Positions 20,029 to 29,174 of a stretch of DNA of 29,174 bases are shown piece after piece. The notes below the pieces were generated by a model. It was not told the origin of the DNA, did not search any database, and saw only the letters and a list, made by a program, of their open reading frames with translations. Positions within the stretch are counted from its first letter, which is position 1, and the number at the start of each line of letters is the position of its first letter. This stretch comes from a virus: IMG/VR virus record IMGVR_UViG_3300042301_000626, positions 1 to 29,174 of that record; one strand, given 5' to 3'. A program made the translations under genes and the position numbers.

Positions 20029-20554
20029 TAGTCCGCTTAACGATTTAATAAACAAGTTTGGTACTGACGTTGTCGAAAAGGCAATGCAGAATCTTGGCGC
20101 GTATCGTACCGTTAAAGGAAAGAAACGCAGAGCGGTGGCGAGTGATAACTTAAGAAAGTCACTTGCATTTTATTACAACGCTAAACGTAGTAAGTTAGAG
20201 TTCTTCGCTAAAGGTAAAGCGAGTAACTACGCTGATGTAGTTGAACAAGGTAGAAGACCAAACTCAAAACAACCACCAGTTGAAGCAATCATTCAATGGA
20301 TGAAAATAAAGCCTATTAAGGTTCGTGCATTAGATGGAAAAATAGTAAAGCAAACTCCTTCTAAAATTCGTTCTACTGCGTTTAACATTGCAAGGGCAAT
20401 AGGTCGTAGGGGTATTCCACCGCTTTTCTATTGGCGCGATGCGGTTGATGAAATGATTGATATTTACGAGCCACAATTTGCAGAGGCTTTAGCAAATGAA
20501 TTAGGTATTCTAATCGAAGACCAAACACAAAGAATAATAAAGATTAAAGTATGA
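20021..20554 (+). CDS. HK97 gp10-like tail completion protein
   Basis: A 177-residue basic protein. The YADVVEQGRRPNSKQPPVEA stretch (66-85), IQWMKIKPIK, and IARAIGRRGIPPLFYWRDAVDE (124-145) form the pattern of gp10-like minor tail or neck proteins: a YAxxxExG core and a C-terminal helical G-P-F stretch. These join the tail tube to the connector. The basic N-terminus (RTVKGKKRRAV) is normal for the family. It overlaps the next start by four bases (ATGA). Confidence 0.7.
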   Translation: MANSPLNDLINKFGTDVVEKAMQNLGAYRTVKGKKRRAVASDNLRKSLAFYYNAKRSKLEFFAKGKASNYADVVEQGRRPNSKQPPVEAIIQWMKIKPIKVRALDGKIVKQTPSKIRSTAFNIARAIGRRGIPPLFYWRDAVDEMIDIYEPQFAEALANELGILIEDQTQRIIKIKV

Positions 20555-22377
20555 TAACGACAAAGATAACGGGACTTTCAGCGCAAGGTAATGATGAGTT
20601 TACAGGTCTTGCGTTTAGTAACAACGATGTGGCGGTTACTATGTATAGCGACAATGTGACCGAACCTGGATTTAAATATGTTTTTAATGTAGGTGATGTA
20701 AATACAGGCAATGAGTATAAGTTCTACGTCGCACCAAATGCCGCTTTAAATGGTGTATTCAATGTTAAGACGTTGTTTAATCAGTTGACGTTAACACCAA
20801 TGGTATATAATACAACGGATGTATTGATGCATATTAGCGATACGATAAACTCTGTTGAATTAAATGTCAATACGTTTATGATTCAATGTTTTGAAGGTTG
20901 GGAAATAGGCGGTGTATTTACCGAGGATGAAACGGATTTGGTTCAATACGATTTAATGTGCGTATATGGTAGCGGTAAACAGAACTTTATCGTTATGGGT
21001 ACGAATGATACCAAGCCTTTGGCATTGTCGCAAATGTACGATAATACATTAGGCTTTAACGCTGAATCGGTAGCAACTGAATTAAACTTACCATTGACAC
21101 TTCAAAATGAGGTAATAAATTGGCGTAAGATTTCACGTTCAAATGTGACAGGCGAAGAGGATAGCGCGTATTCAATACTTTCGTTTATAGCGGATGACGG
21201 CACTTTTATAAATACCAATTATCCATACTTTAATATTTCTGATTTTTATTTTGAGTTTTACGATGAATCAAATAGCGTTTTAGATTCAATAAAGATAAGA
21301 TTTTCAAGGGTATTGGGTGCGTTGTATCATTTGCCAACTGGATTAAAGAATCTTGTTAATGGTGGTTATATAGATCAATCGACTGCTGATAATACAAAGT
21401 TCTACACCGTTGTAGGGGTTGATGCTGATGATAACGAAATAACGGCAAAATATGGATATTGGGTAGACCAAGATTGCAAATACAACCCAGTGCATTTGTA
21501 TTGGCTTAATCAGTTAGGTGGTTGGGATAGTTTCTCATTCATCAAAAAGAACGAAAGAAGTATTGATGTAGAACGCAAACGATACAAGACCTATTTAGGT
21601 GACTACAATAATGCGACAACTGACAATCCATTTAGCACACAAGCCTATTCACGTTCATTGACTGAAAGAGAACCAATCGTTAAAACATTCTTGAACCTTA
21701 CAAGTGATTGGTTAACGGAGAGTGAGTTTAGATATTTAAGAGATTTGTTTCGTTCTAAATCAGTGTGGATGGTAGACGATAATACCGATGGATATTCGGT
21801 TGTGCCTGTTGTAGTTGAGGATAATAACTATTTGATGCGTAGAGAACGTAACTCTCACAAGTACAACCAAAACATTAGATTGCAAATTGCCAACGATAAT
21901 GAAACGTTAAATATTACAGAAACACAATACCCAATTCCTGCGCCTGTGGCTTGTGAATACTACAATGTATTCGCTAAATATGGCGGTTCATCAGCGTTAA
22001 CTATAGGTGCAAATGTAGGTAATGCGTGTAATATTGTCGCTACTGCATCGGGTTCGGGAAGATATATAAGAGTCACTGTTGAAAATAGTTTAGGGGATAT
22101 GCCTATACCAGGTCAAACATATTATGTAAGTTTGTCTTATACTTCAAACGTGCCAACACCAATTAAAAACGGATATATTGATTTAGGTGATGTTGTTACA
22201 GGTGGTGGAACAAGAACTTCGTTCAATATGCAAAGCGCAGGAACTCCAATTATTGCTACAGGTGTATGGGGTACAGGTGTAAACACTTTTTGGTTTAACC
22301 TTCCCGCGTGGAGTTCTGGTTTGGGAACGTGGACAGGAAACATTTATGTAACGATTGGTTTTGGTAATTGTCCTTAA
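20551..22377 (+). CDS. Large tail structural protein (distal tail / baseplate-like)
   Basis: A 608-residue protein, beta-rich with many aromatics and no signal peptide. A segment near residues 345-450 (KTYLGDYNNATTDNPFSTQ, SDWLTESEFRYLRDLFRSKSVW, LMRRERNSHKYNQNIRLQIAND) is conserved in Bacteroidota siphophage tail genes as I recall. The C-terminus adds a Ser/Gly/Thr beta-domain that may be carbohydrate-binding. Its place before an even larger tail-tip gene suggests a distal tail (Dit-like) or baseplate role. The exact role is not shown. Confidence 0.6.
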   Translation: MITTKITGLSAQGNDEFTGLAFSNNDVAVTMYSDNVTEPGFKYVFNVGDVNTGNEYKFYVAPNAALNGVFNVKTLFNQLTLTPMVYNTTDVLMHISDTINSVELNVNTFMIQCFEGWEIGGVFTEDETDLVQYDLMCVYGSGKQNFIVMGTNDTKPLALSQMYDNTLGFNAESVATELNLPLTLQNEVINWRKISRSNVTGEEDSAYSILSFIADDGTFINTNYPYFNISDFYFEFYDESNSVLDSIKIRFSRVLGALYHLPTGLKNLVNGGYIDQSTADNTKFYTVVGVDADDNEITAKYGYWVDQDCKYNPVHLYWLNQLGGWDSFSFIKKNERSIDVERKRYKTYLGDYNNATTDNPFSTQAYSRSLTEREPIVKTFLNLTSDWLTESEFRYLRDLFRSKSVWMVDDNTDGYSVVPVVVEDNNYLMRRERNSHKYNQNIRLQIANDNETLNITETQYPIPAPVACEYYNVFAKYGGSSALTIGANVGNACNIVATASGSGRYIRVTVENSLGDMPIPGQTYYVSLSYTSNVPTPIKNGYIDLGDVVTGGGTRTSFNMQSAGTPIIATGVWGTGVNTFWFNLPAWSSGLGTWTGNIYVTIGFGNCP

Positions 22378-22386
22378 TAACAAAGA

Positions 22387-25359
22387 ATGGAAACTGCTTT
22401 AATAATATACAACCAAGGCGACAACGTACCTACGTTGGTTGACCTTTACGAGAATGAGAGTATCTCTCTGCAATACAACTTTACGGACATAAAGGATTTG
22501 CGCCCACGCGGATCTTATTCGCGTACATTTCGCATTCCTGCAACGACAACCAATTCAAAGATATTTGGATTCATTCAAGAAAACACTTATCAGTTCGCCA
22601 ACTTCAATCCAAAGAGAAAACTCAACGCGATTATAACTGTTGATACGATTCCAACTTTGGAAGGTAGCGTTCAATTCAAAGCGGTTTATACTCAAGATGG
22701 ACAAGTTCACGAATACGAAATTGTATTCTTTGGCAACGTAATCGACTTCTTTAAAAATATTGGGGATGCTGACTTTAAGAACTTCATTGGTGCACAACTT
22801 CAAACTGATTATCCAGTTGTTATTGAATATGACAACATAGCAACCATCAATGCTGAAACTGATATTTATCTTGGCTTAACGGATCGCGGTCAAAATTGGG
22901 TTAACAATATTGCGGGTGGTAGGTCTATAAATACTTTGAATGTAGACCGCGTTTGTAAGGCAGGAGAACTAACACCATTCGTATCTGCTCGATACATCTT
23001 CAACAAAATTATGTCTTTGAGTGGATTCAGTTTAGGTACTGATTCCGACACGCTAACAAGCGAACTTGACTTTATGTATATTCCTTGGGTTAGCGAAAGC
23101 CAAACCATTCAGCAAATAGGAGGAAATCCCGAAACTGCTAAATTTTTACTCAATGGATATTCCACAACCACTACAATAAATAGTAGTGACTTTGTTAATG
23201 AAATTGTAAATAACTTTACTTATCGAATCGCACATTTTCCAACTTTAAACGAAGCGCAAGACCCAGGTGGTAATGTAGTTGGAAACGTGTACACAGTTCC
23301 TTTCAATGGTTCATATAAAATCACCGCTTCCATCAATTTACAAGTAGAACCTGCTTTTCTTGGTGGTGACTTTTATGGCATTTTTGGTTTTAAATTTATC
23401 CGAACAAATGCATTAGGACAAAAGACATTTTTAAATAATAGCGGATCAATAGCAACCTACGCATTTGATGATAGCGGAACGCAAAGCGCAATAGTCAGTA
23501 GTCCGATATTTGGTGAAACTGGTAATGAGTATCAATTCTTAAATGAAGGTGATACAATCGAGGTTGTATTATATACCATAAATACTACTGAATTAAATTT
23601 GTTTACAGGAGATTTTCAAATAAATGAAATCGTATTTGAAGCGCAAGAGATTAGTAAGCCATTATTTGGTAACGAAATCGACTGGGTGGCTAACGCGCCT
23701 GTAATGAAATGCAGTGAGTTCATTGATTCACTTTTTAAGATGTACAACTTGGTGGTTGTTCCAAATAAGTTCAATCAAAAGTTAATCGACTTTATACCGT
23801 TCCAAGAATACATTTCGCAAGGGGTAGCAAAAGATTGGACGCCATTACTTGACATTAGCAAAGACATCACATTGATGTCAACAAATGATTATCAAGCACG
23901 TAAAAACACGTGGACTTATAAGGCAAGTAGCGACCTATTCAATAACATTTACAACACGCAAGGAAACCGCGTATATGGTAGGCTTGAATTGATTGATCCA
24001 GAAAACGACTTTGCAACGGATGAAAACAAGGTAGAGTTGTATTTTGGTTCAACTCCTATTGTTCCCATAAATGGAACTACTTATGCAATACCAAAATTTG
24101 TAAGTGATGATTACGCGTATAGCGCACCTAACCCACGAATCTTGTATAAGGTTGGCGACACTATGAAGTTCAATGTTTACAACGATACAACGACGGGTAT
24201 AAACCAAGTTGAAACGTTTATGTTCAGCCACTATTCGGACTTTGTTCCCGATATTCAAAGTAGAGATTTGAACTTTGGACAAGAAACGCCTTTGTGTTCA
24301 GTTAGTTCGATTCCATATAAGACACTTTACGCAAGATATTGGAACGAATACATACAAAACATTTACGCACCCGATGCGCGTATTTTAGAGGCTTTCTTTT
24401 CGCTTGAATTTGCGGACATTTACAACTTTAATTTTAACGATAAGATATTTATTAAAGATTCTTATTGGAGAATCTTGTCAATTAGTGATTACGTTGTTGG
24501 TACACAAGACACGGTTAAGGTGACATTGATTAAACAAGTAACGGCAGAACCCGATTGTCTACTAACTCCCGACTCAATAACCGCACTTGGTGCTGTTGCT
24601 TTCGTTGATGCGAATGGTGATCCTGCAAGTGCAACACAAACTTGTTGTGAGGTGTATAACTACAACTGGATAGATGGCGGATGTTATGCGTTTAGTCGCG
24701 ATTCCGATGGAACAGGCAAACCAAAGAGCGCACAACTTACGACTGATAGGGTTTCAAGTGTTGAATCAAATACTAAATCCGCTTTGGTTGTATCAGATAA
24801 CAACTTTATCGGTGAAGGTAATATTAACTCGATTGTGTTGGGTAGCGGTAACCGATTGGATAGCGGTTTAGATTCCGTTTTTGTTATGGGTTACAATGCA
24901 AACGTTATAAATGGTGGTGCAACCATAGGTAGCGCAGGAACTTACCAAGGTGAAATGCAGAATGGTTTAATACCTATGTGGGGTAAAGGTGACTTTACGA
25001 ACAACACAACCGCGATAACTTTGTTGGCATACGGAACAACTTACATAAATATGCCAGATGATTCCGTTTGGCTTGGTAAATTGCGTTTAATGGTAGGTCA
25101 AGTAGGGGCTGTAATTGATGCAAGTGTAAGCGGTGAATATAACTTACACATTGTACAAAGCGGTGGTACTTTAAGCCTAAAGAATGTCACTACAATAGAC
25201 GAAACGGCAATCGATATAGATGGCAAATTCGTAATCGACTTGGATATAGTTGGTAGTACATTCGCAATTACGGTTGTATTGGACGATGCAACGGCTTATC
25301 CATACAACACAATCAATATTTCAGCGCAGTTTAACTATACTCAATATACTTATGCATAA
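22387..25359 (+). CDS. Tail tip / baseplate protein with C-terminal beta-helix-like region
   Basis: A 990-residue protein, the largest in the genome. The N-terminal 100 residues (YENESISLQYNFTDIKDLRP, SRTFRIPAT) are a conserved start of tail-tip proteins in Bacteroidota phages as I recall. The middle region (about 430-720) is mixed alpha/beta and Tyr/Asn-rich. From about 750 on, Cys pairs (TCCEVYNYNW, GGCYAF) precede GxGNxNSIVLGSGN-type repeats, suggesting a beta-roll or trimeric head-like receptor-binding section, then a beta-sandwich. It probably forms the tail hub with an attached host-binding module. It overlaps the next gene by eight bases (ATGCATAA). Confidence 0.6.
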   Translation: METALIIYNQGDNVPTLVDLYENESISLQYNFTDIKDLRPRGSYSRTFRIPATTTNSKIFGFIQENTYQFANFNPKRKLNAIITVDTIPTLEGSVQFKAVYTQDGQVHEYEIVFFGNVIDFFKNIGDADFKNFIGAQLQTDYPVVIEYDNIATINAETDIYLGLTDRGQNWVNNIAGGRSINTLNVDRVCKAGELTPFVSARYIFNKIMSLSGFSLGTDSDTLTSELDFMYIPWVSESQTIQQIGGNPETAKFLLNGYSTTTTINSSDFVNEIVNNFTYRIAHFPTLNEAQDPGGNVVGNVYTVPFNGSYKITASINLQVEPAFLGGDFYGIFGFKFIRTNALGQKTFLNNSGSIATYAFDDSGTQSAIVSSPIFGETGNEYQFLNEGDTIEVVLYTINTTELNLFTGDFQINEIVFEAQEISKPLFGNEIDWVANAPVMKCSEFIDSLFKMYNLVVVPNKFNQKLIDFIPFQEYISQGVAKDWTPLLDISKDITLMSTNDYQARKNTWTYKASSDLFNNIYNTQGNRVYGRLELIDPENDFATDENKVELYFGSTPIVPINGTTYAIPKFVSDDYAYSAPNPRILYKVGDTMKFNVYNDTTTGINQVETFMFSHYSDFVPDIQSRDLNFGQETPLCSVSSIPYKTLYARYWNEYIQNIYAPDARILEAFFSLEFADIYNFNFNDKIFIKDSYWRILSISDYVVGTQDTVKVTLIKQVTAEPDCLLTPDSITALGAVAFVDANGDPASATQTCCEVYNYNWIDGGCYAFSRDSDGTGKPKSAQLTTDRVSSVESNTKSALVVSDNNFIGEGNINSIVLGSGNRLDSGLDSVFVMGYNANVINGGATIGSAGTYQGEMQNGLIPMWGKGDFTNNTTAITLLAYGTTYINMPDDSVWLGKLRLMVGQVGAVIDASVSGEYNLHIVQSGGTLSLKNVTTIDETAIDIDGKFVIDLDIVGSTFAITVVLDDATAYPYNTINISAQFNYTQYTYA

Positions 25360-25528
25360 TCCAAAAGACACCTTCAAAAATGTTAGACATTTATTACAAC
25401 ACGGAATGGGTAAAGACCTTCCAAGTAATGAAAATAAATTGTCAAATAGAACCACAAAGTTCTTAAATTTTGTAGTTTTTGCGTCATTAGTAATAGGCAC
25501 TATTTACCTAATTAAATTGATATTCTAA
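25352..25528 (+). CDS. Small membrane-anchored protein before the tape measure
   Basis: A 58-residue protein starting at ATG 25352. A longer frame is open upstream but overlaps the tail-tip gene much more. A basic, polar N-terminal half is followed by one C-terminal hydrophobic helix (about 38-57, LNFVVFASLVIGTIYLIKLIF). It overlaps the tail-tip stop by eight bases and the tape-measure start by one (TAATG). A membrane-tethered assembly helper or a peptide associated with DNA injection is possible; nothing more can be said. Confidence 0.55.
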   Translation: MHNPKDTFKNVRHLLQHGMGKDLPSNENKLSNRTTKFLNFVVFASLVIGTIYLIKLIF

Positions 25529-27462
25529 TGGCAACGAAAAGAATTACGATAGAAGTAGACATAGATTTAAACGACTTAAGCGATGGTGCTGATGATGCTT
25601 CGGGTAAAATCAAAAAGATAGGTGATAACGCCAAGAAAAGTGCCGAAAAAGGCGAAAAAAGTTTTAAGTCCTTTGCGTCAAATCTTGCAAAATCTTTAGG
25701 GGTTATTACACTTGTTTCAAGTGCGTTAAACGTAGTTAAGGATGCATTAGGTGGTAACCAAAAAATGGTAGATTTCTTTTCTACCGCTATGGGTACACTT
25801 GCCGATATGGTTCGCGATTTATTTAATTACGTTAGCGAGAATGCAGGAGTTGTAGTTGATTATTTCAAAGCAATATTTGAAGATCCAGTTGGTGCGTTAA
25901 AGGATTTCGGTAATGCAATTAAAGAGAACTTAATAGAACGATTAAACTCCGTTATTGATACTTGGGGTTTACTTGGTAAAGCAGTTTCTGAATTTTTTAG
26001 TGGTGACTTTGAAAAATCTTGGGAAACTTTAAAGGATGCAGGAAAAGAAGCGGTTGATATTGTTACTGGTGTAGATGATTCAGTAGATAAAATTGCTGAA
26101 ACTGCAACCAAGGCAGCAGAGGCTTTTGGTAACTATGCTAAAGGAGTTTGGGATTCAAATGAACAACTTGTTAAACTTCAAAACAATTCAAAATTAGCAG
26201 CAGCACAACAGGCACGACTTGCTGAACAATACGACAGAGATGCTGAATTATTAAGGCAAATACGAGACGATGAACGCAAATCTATTGCGGATAGAATTAA
26301 AGCCAACAATGATTTAAATGATGTACTTGATAAGCAAGAAAAAGCGGAATTAGCAGCAGCAAATGCACAAGTACAAGCAGCAGAAGCAACCTTTAATCAT
26401 ACAAAAAAATTAGATGACCAAGTTGCACTTACACAAGCATTAGCGGCAGCCGATGGGGTACGTGCAAAGATTGCAGGGTTAAGGTCGGAACAACAAATGA
26501 ATGACCTTGCATTGAACAAGGAAATGAACGACTTGTTAAAAACACAAGCCGAAGCCACTGCCGCTCTTGGTATAGAAGCCAAAAAATTCGATGCTGAAAA
26601 AATTAAAGATGAACGTACTAAATTAAAACTACAACGTGAAGTATTAGAGCAAGAAAGAGCCATTGAATTAGAACGATTACAAAATGAAATTGATAGGCAC
26701 AACGAAGGAACGCAATTAAGGTTAGATGCGGAAATTGCCTACAACCAAAAGAAGCAAGAATTAGACCAAGCATTAGAATTAAACTCCATTGCTCAAGCAG
26801 ATGCTGAATTAACTCGCATTAACGAAATGAACGCGATGAGGGTTGGTTTAATTCGTGGTGGTACTGCTCAACAAATTGCTGCATTAAATCTTGAATATGC
26901 GGAGAAGGCACGGTTACATAAAGATGATGCAGATTATTTAATTGTATTAGAAGAAGAAAAGCAAAAGAAGTTAGAGCAAATTAAAAACGAAGCAAGGCAA
27001 AAGGACTTGCAAATGGCATCCGATGGGTTGGGTGCATTGATGGCTTTAAATGATGCTTTCCCTGCCAATAGTAAAAAGAATGCAGAGAAGTCATTTAAGA
27101 TAAATAAATCTCTCCAACTTGCACAAGCGAGTATTAATGGTGTTCAAAGTGTGATGTCGGTATTGGCTGATCCTACACTTGTTGGGCCTACTCGTTACGT
27201 TGCTGCTGCTATTGCTGGTGTAACTGCTGCGGCTAACATAGCACGTATAGCCAAGACCACTTTCGATAGTAGTAAGTTCTCAACCGAAACTCCAAAGACA
27301 AGTAGCGGTGGAGGTGGTGGAGCACCTGCGGTTGATTTATCGTTCTTAAATCAAGGTGGTAATAAACCACAACCTTTGCAAACTTATGTCTTGGCAACTA
27401 ATGTAAGTTCAGCTCAAGAAGCGGAGCAAAAAATTAAAGACCAATCACGAATAATAAAATAA
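25528..27462 (+). CDS. Tape measure protein
   Basis: A 644-residue protein. It has a charged N-terminal region (EVDIDLNDLSDGADDASGKIKKIG), a hydrophobic helical patch near 50-140, a long Ala/Glu/Lys coiled coil (about 210-500), and a C-terminal hydrophobic region near 555-590 (AAIAGVTAAANIARIAK) before a Gly-rich tail. This matches siphophage tape measures, which fix tail length and exit into the host on DNA entry. At about 0.15 nm per residue it would suggest a tail near 95-100 nm. Coiled-coil length and position are strong; family sequence identity cannot be tested here. Confidence 0.85.
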   Translation: MATKRITIEVDIDLNDLSDGADDASGKIKKIGDNAKKSAEKGEKSFKSFASNLAKSLGVITLVSSALNVVKDALGGNQKMVDFFSTAMGTLADMVRDLFNYVSENAGVVVDYFKAIFEDPVGALKDFGNAIKENLIERLNSVIDTWGLLGKAVSEFFSGDFEKSWETLKDAGKEAVDIVTGVDDSVDKIAETATKAAEAFGNYAKGVWDSNEQLVKLQNNSKLAAAQQARLAEQYDRDAELLRQIRDDERKSIADRIKANNDLNDVLDKQEKAELAAANAQVQAAEATFNHTKKLDDQVALTQALAAADGVRAKIAGLRSEQQMNDLALNKEMNDLLKTQAEATAALGIEAKKFDAEKIKDERTKLKLQREVLEQERAIELERLQNEIDRHNEGTQLRLDAEIAYNQKKQELDQALELNSIAQADAELTRINEMNAMRVGLIRGGTAQQIAALNLEYAEKARLHKDDADYLIVLEEEKQKKLEQIKNEARQKDLQMASDGLGALMALNDAFPANSKKNAEKSFKINKSLQLAQASINGVQSVMSVLADPTLVGPTRYVAAAIAGVTAAANIARIAKTTFDSSKFSTETPKTSSGGGGGAPAVDLSFLNQGGNKPQPLQTYVLATNVSSAQEAEQKIKDQSRIIK

Positions 27463-27464
27463 AA

Positions 27465-28052
27465 ATGGAAGAAGTAAAAGTTATTGAATACACTATTGAT
27501 GATAGTGGATATTTAGGAGTAAATGCAATCTCATTAGTTGAGAATCCTGCTATTGAAGTTGACTTTGTAGCATTGTCAAAACAACACGTAAAACAAGCGG
27601 CTATCGAAGATGGTGAGCGTAAGATGTTGTACGGTGCGGTAATGATTCCCGACCAACTCATTTACCGCGTTAATGGAATGGGCGAAGCCTACTATTGTAA
27701 GTATTCAAAGGAAACGATTAACAAGATTGCGCAAGAATACCTCAAACGCAATATGCACCACAATAGCAACCTTGAACATCAAATCCCTGTAGCAGGTTGT
27801 GTGGTTGTTGAATCGTGGATCAAAGAAGGAGCACACGATAAGTCAATGAACTTTGGTTTCTCCTTTCCAGATGGTACTTGGTGCATTGGTATGAAAGTAG
27901 ATAATGACGAAGTTTGGCAAGATATAAAACAAGGTAGTGTTAAAGGCTTTTCTTTGGAAGGATTCTTTACCGAAATGAGCGAAGAATATTTAGCCGAGCA
28001 AGAGATTGAGAAGATAATGAAGGAACTTGAAGGAGAGTTGAAAGGGTTGTAA
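27465..28052 (+). CDS. Prohead protease, XkdF-like (Peptidase_S78_2)
   Basis: A 195-residue protein resembling PBSX XkdF. It starts with a region ending in LVENPAIEVDF, then GAVMIPDQLIYR (51-62), a HHNSNLEH segment that can supply the catalytic His, and a VKGFSLEGFF segment carrying the likely catalytic Ser. The order protease, scaffold, capsid is the same as in other HK97-like phages. It should process the scaffold and capsid N-terminus during maturation. The length and an absent extra domain fit the short XkdF family. Confidence 0.82.
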   Translation: MEEVKVIEYTIDDSGYLGVNAISLVENPAIEVDFVALSKQHVKQAAIEDGERKMLYGAVMIPDQLIYRVNGMGEAYYCKYSKETINKIAQEYLKRNMHHNSNLEHQIPVAGCVVVESWIKEGAHDKSMNFGFSFPDGTWCIGMKVDNDEVWQDIKQGSVKGFSLEGFFTEMSEEYLAEQEIEKIMKELEGELKGL

Positions 28053-28240
28053 TGTATTACACCGCGTGCAGGTGTATGTTTACCCGACAAACAAAGAACC
28101 CCCTACGTTTAGGGGGTTTCTTCGTTGAACTAAAACACAACAAACAAAACTAAAAACACAAATCAAGGACTGATTGATATTCAAAAGTAAAAACAAAAAT
28201 GAAATTTTGCGTCTTAATACAAAATCATTTATTAACAATT
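28053..28240 (+). promoter_or_regulatory. Leader before the scaffold gene, with two hairpins
   Basis: After the protease stop, TACACC/GGTGTA (28058-28063 with 28071-28076) forms a short hairpin, and AACCCCCTA/TAGGGGGTT (28097-28105 with 28110-28118) forms a strong 9-bp hairpin with a CGTT loop. The T-tract behind it is poor (TCTTCG), so it may be an attenuator or mRNA processing/stability element rather than a full terminator. The rest is an A-rich leader. A 33-codon frame from 28052 crosses it. No TAnnTTTG box is seen. Confidence 0.6.
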
Positions 28241-28840
28241 ATGAGTAAAGTAAACGATATCGTTTCCAAGTACGCAGATAAACTAAAATCTTTTGGTATT
28301 AGTTTGTCAGCTGTTGAGGAAGCGGTAGAACAAAAGCAAATGGCTATGGCTGTGCTTGCCGATGGTACTGAAGTTTACTCACCCGATGCTGAATTTGGTA
28401 TTGGTTCTGAAATCTTTGTAATGGATGCGGAAGGTAATCCAACCCCTGCACCCGACGGAGAACACGAAACCGCCGAAGGAAAGATGTTGGTTGTAGTAGA
28501 AGGCAAAATCACGGAAGTAAAAGACAAGCCTATGGAGGAAGAACCCAAAGTAGAAATCGAAATCGAAGAGGTTGAGCAATCATCTTTCGATGGAGTTTCT
28601 CGCGAGGAGTTCGAAACAACTATCAGCAAATTGATTGAAGGCTTTGAAGCTAAAATCAATGCGTTGAATGCTGAAAAGCAAACACTATCTGCAACAATCG
28701 AGAAGATGTCTAAAGCACCTGCAACAGACAGCGTGAAGAAGTCAACTCCAGTTGCACAAAAACAAAGCGTAAACGAAGTTCCATTTAAATCAATGGATGC
28801 ACGTTCACGCGCATATCAAATTATTAATTCTAAAAAGTAA
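28241..28840 (+). CDS. Capsid scaffold protein
   Basis: A 199-residue, strongly acidic protein starting at ATG 28241. An upstream in-frame ATG at 28199 would add a hydrophobic, atypical extension. It has an N-terminal helix, an acidic middle (EEEPKVEIEIEEVE), a coiled coil around 125-165 (FEAKINALNAEKQTLSATIE) and a basic C-terminal helix suited to capsid contact. It lies between the protease and capsid, the usual place for scaffolds, which fill the prohead and are then cleaved. Assigned by position and composition. Confidence 0.75.
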   Translation: MSKVNDIVSKYADKLKSFGISLSAVEEAVEQKQMAMAVLADGTEVYSPDAEFGIGSEIFVMDAEGNPTPAPDGEHETAEGKMLVVVEGKITEVKDKPMEEEPKVEIEIEEVEQSSFDGVSREEFETTISKLIEGFEAKINALNAEKQTLSATIEKMSKAPATDSVKKSTPVAQKQSVNEVPFKSMDARSRAYQIINSKK

Positions 28841-28844
28841 AAAA

Positions 28845-29174
28845 ATGCCAAATCCTACTATTAATACTACATATGCAGGTGAATTAGCGTTGCCATATAT
28901 TCACGCTGCATTATTGAGTGGTGACACTCTTGCTAAAGGTTATGTAACACTTAAAGAAGGTGTTAAATACAAAGCAGTTCTTAAGAAATTATCAAACGTA
29001 AACTTGGTTCAAGATTTCACTTGTGAGTTCTCTGATCCTACCGAGTTGACTTTGGATGAATCAATTTTGGTTGTAACTGATTTGAAGGTTAATCTTGAAG
29101 TTTGTAAAACTGAATTTGCAAAAGATTGGGAAGCCGCTCAAACTGGTCGCGGATTTATCAACGATGTTGTTCCT
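28845..29174 (+). CDS. Major capsid protein, N-terminal part (continues at base 1)
   Basis: This is the first 110 codons of the major capsid protein. The reading frame is open to the last base, and the final 127 bases equal the first 127 of the window, so the gene continues at base 1 and ends at 718, giving 306 residues. The start ATG sits four bases after the scaffold stop, behind an A-rich leader with no Shine-Dalgarno. The order protease, scaffold, capsid is classical. The sequence resembles capsid proteins I associate with Bacteroidota siphophages, with a conserved N-terminal stretch leading into FCxxD-like acidic/aromatic patches. That recognition is from memory, and an HK97-type fold is inferred from the neighbouring S78-type protease and scaffold. 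The product would form the icosahedral shell. Confidence 0.85.
   Translation, partial: MPNPTINTTYAGELALPYIHAALLSGDTLAKGYVTLKEGVKYKAVLKKLSNVNLVQDFTCEFSDPTELTLDESILVVTDLKVNLEVCKTEFAKDWEAAQTGRGFINDVVP
29048..29174. repeat. 127-bp terminal direct repeat, second copy
   Basis: Exact copy of 1-127. The length equals a k-mer size often used by short-read assemblers, which suggests an assembly-graph circle. Confidence 0.95.

Noticed and set aside
28052-28153. 33-codon ORF directly after the protease stop (TAATG).
   Set aside because: It runs through two hairpins that explain the sequence, and the peptide is Cys/Arg-rich with no support. It is left as a leader.
1-29174. Integrase, CRISPR array, tRNA genes, insertion sequences and diversity-generating retroelement.
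   Set aside because: None seen by reading: no recombinase, reverse transcriptase or transposase motifs, no regularly spaced repeats, and no convincing tRNA-like cloverleaf. A tRNAscan or CRISPR search could not be run.

Overview
The window looks like one complete, circularly closed genome of a tailed dsDNA phage, probably siphovirus-like, infecting a Bacteroidota (Flavobacteria-type) host. The first 127 bases are repeated exactly at the end (29048-29174), so the unique circle is 29,047 bp and the major capsid gene runs across the cut. The host assignment is an inference. It rests on AT-rich DNA, the absence of Shine-Dalgarno sequences, TTG-N(17-23)-TAnnTTTG promoter-like sites, and structural proteins of types I associate with Bacteroidota siphophages. 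I see no integrase, no recognisable lysogeny module, no tRNA and no CRISPR array, so a lytic lifestyle is the simplest reading.

Layout. All genes fall into two opposed blocks. A leftward block (14039 down to 6781) starts at a good promoter (14072-14101). It carries several tiny proteins, a zinc-ribbon protein, an SSB-like protein, an HTH protein, a DnaA-domain-IV replication initiator with two partner proteins, a C5 cytosine methyltransferase, the large terminase subunit, and two NTP-pyrophosphohydrolase-like proteins. It ends at a strong intrinsic terminator (6734-6758) that lies inside the convergent gene. A rightward block starts at 14191 with a VRR-NUC nuclease, a sigma-like protein, a Cys-rich AT-hook-like protein and a small membrane protein. 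It then crosses a 363-bp non-coding region (15734-16096) with pseudoknot-like inverted repeats and a 58-bp polypyrimidine stretch.

Beyond that region comes the late block: a TerS-like gene, a tail assembly chaperone with an apparent programmed -1 frameshift, tail completion, fibre and tail-tip genes, tape measure, prohead protease, scaffold and major capsid protein. Through the circle junction it continues with a tube-like protein, portal, connector, holin, M15 endolysin, a calcineurin-like phosphoesterase and a spanin-like overlapping pair.

Points that stand out: (1) a 225-codon open frame lying almost wholly inside the methyltransferase gene on the same strand, whose protein looks like a real family; (2) the chaperone frameshift at T9; (3) an A11 run exactly between the portal core and an extra C-terminal Cys/His domain, where a -1 slip would end translation two codons later; (4) TerL separated from TerS and on the opposite strand, with portal downstream of capsid; (5) the structured non-coding region. 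Gene packing is extreme, with many 1-, 4-, 8- and 11-nt stop/start overlaps.
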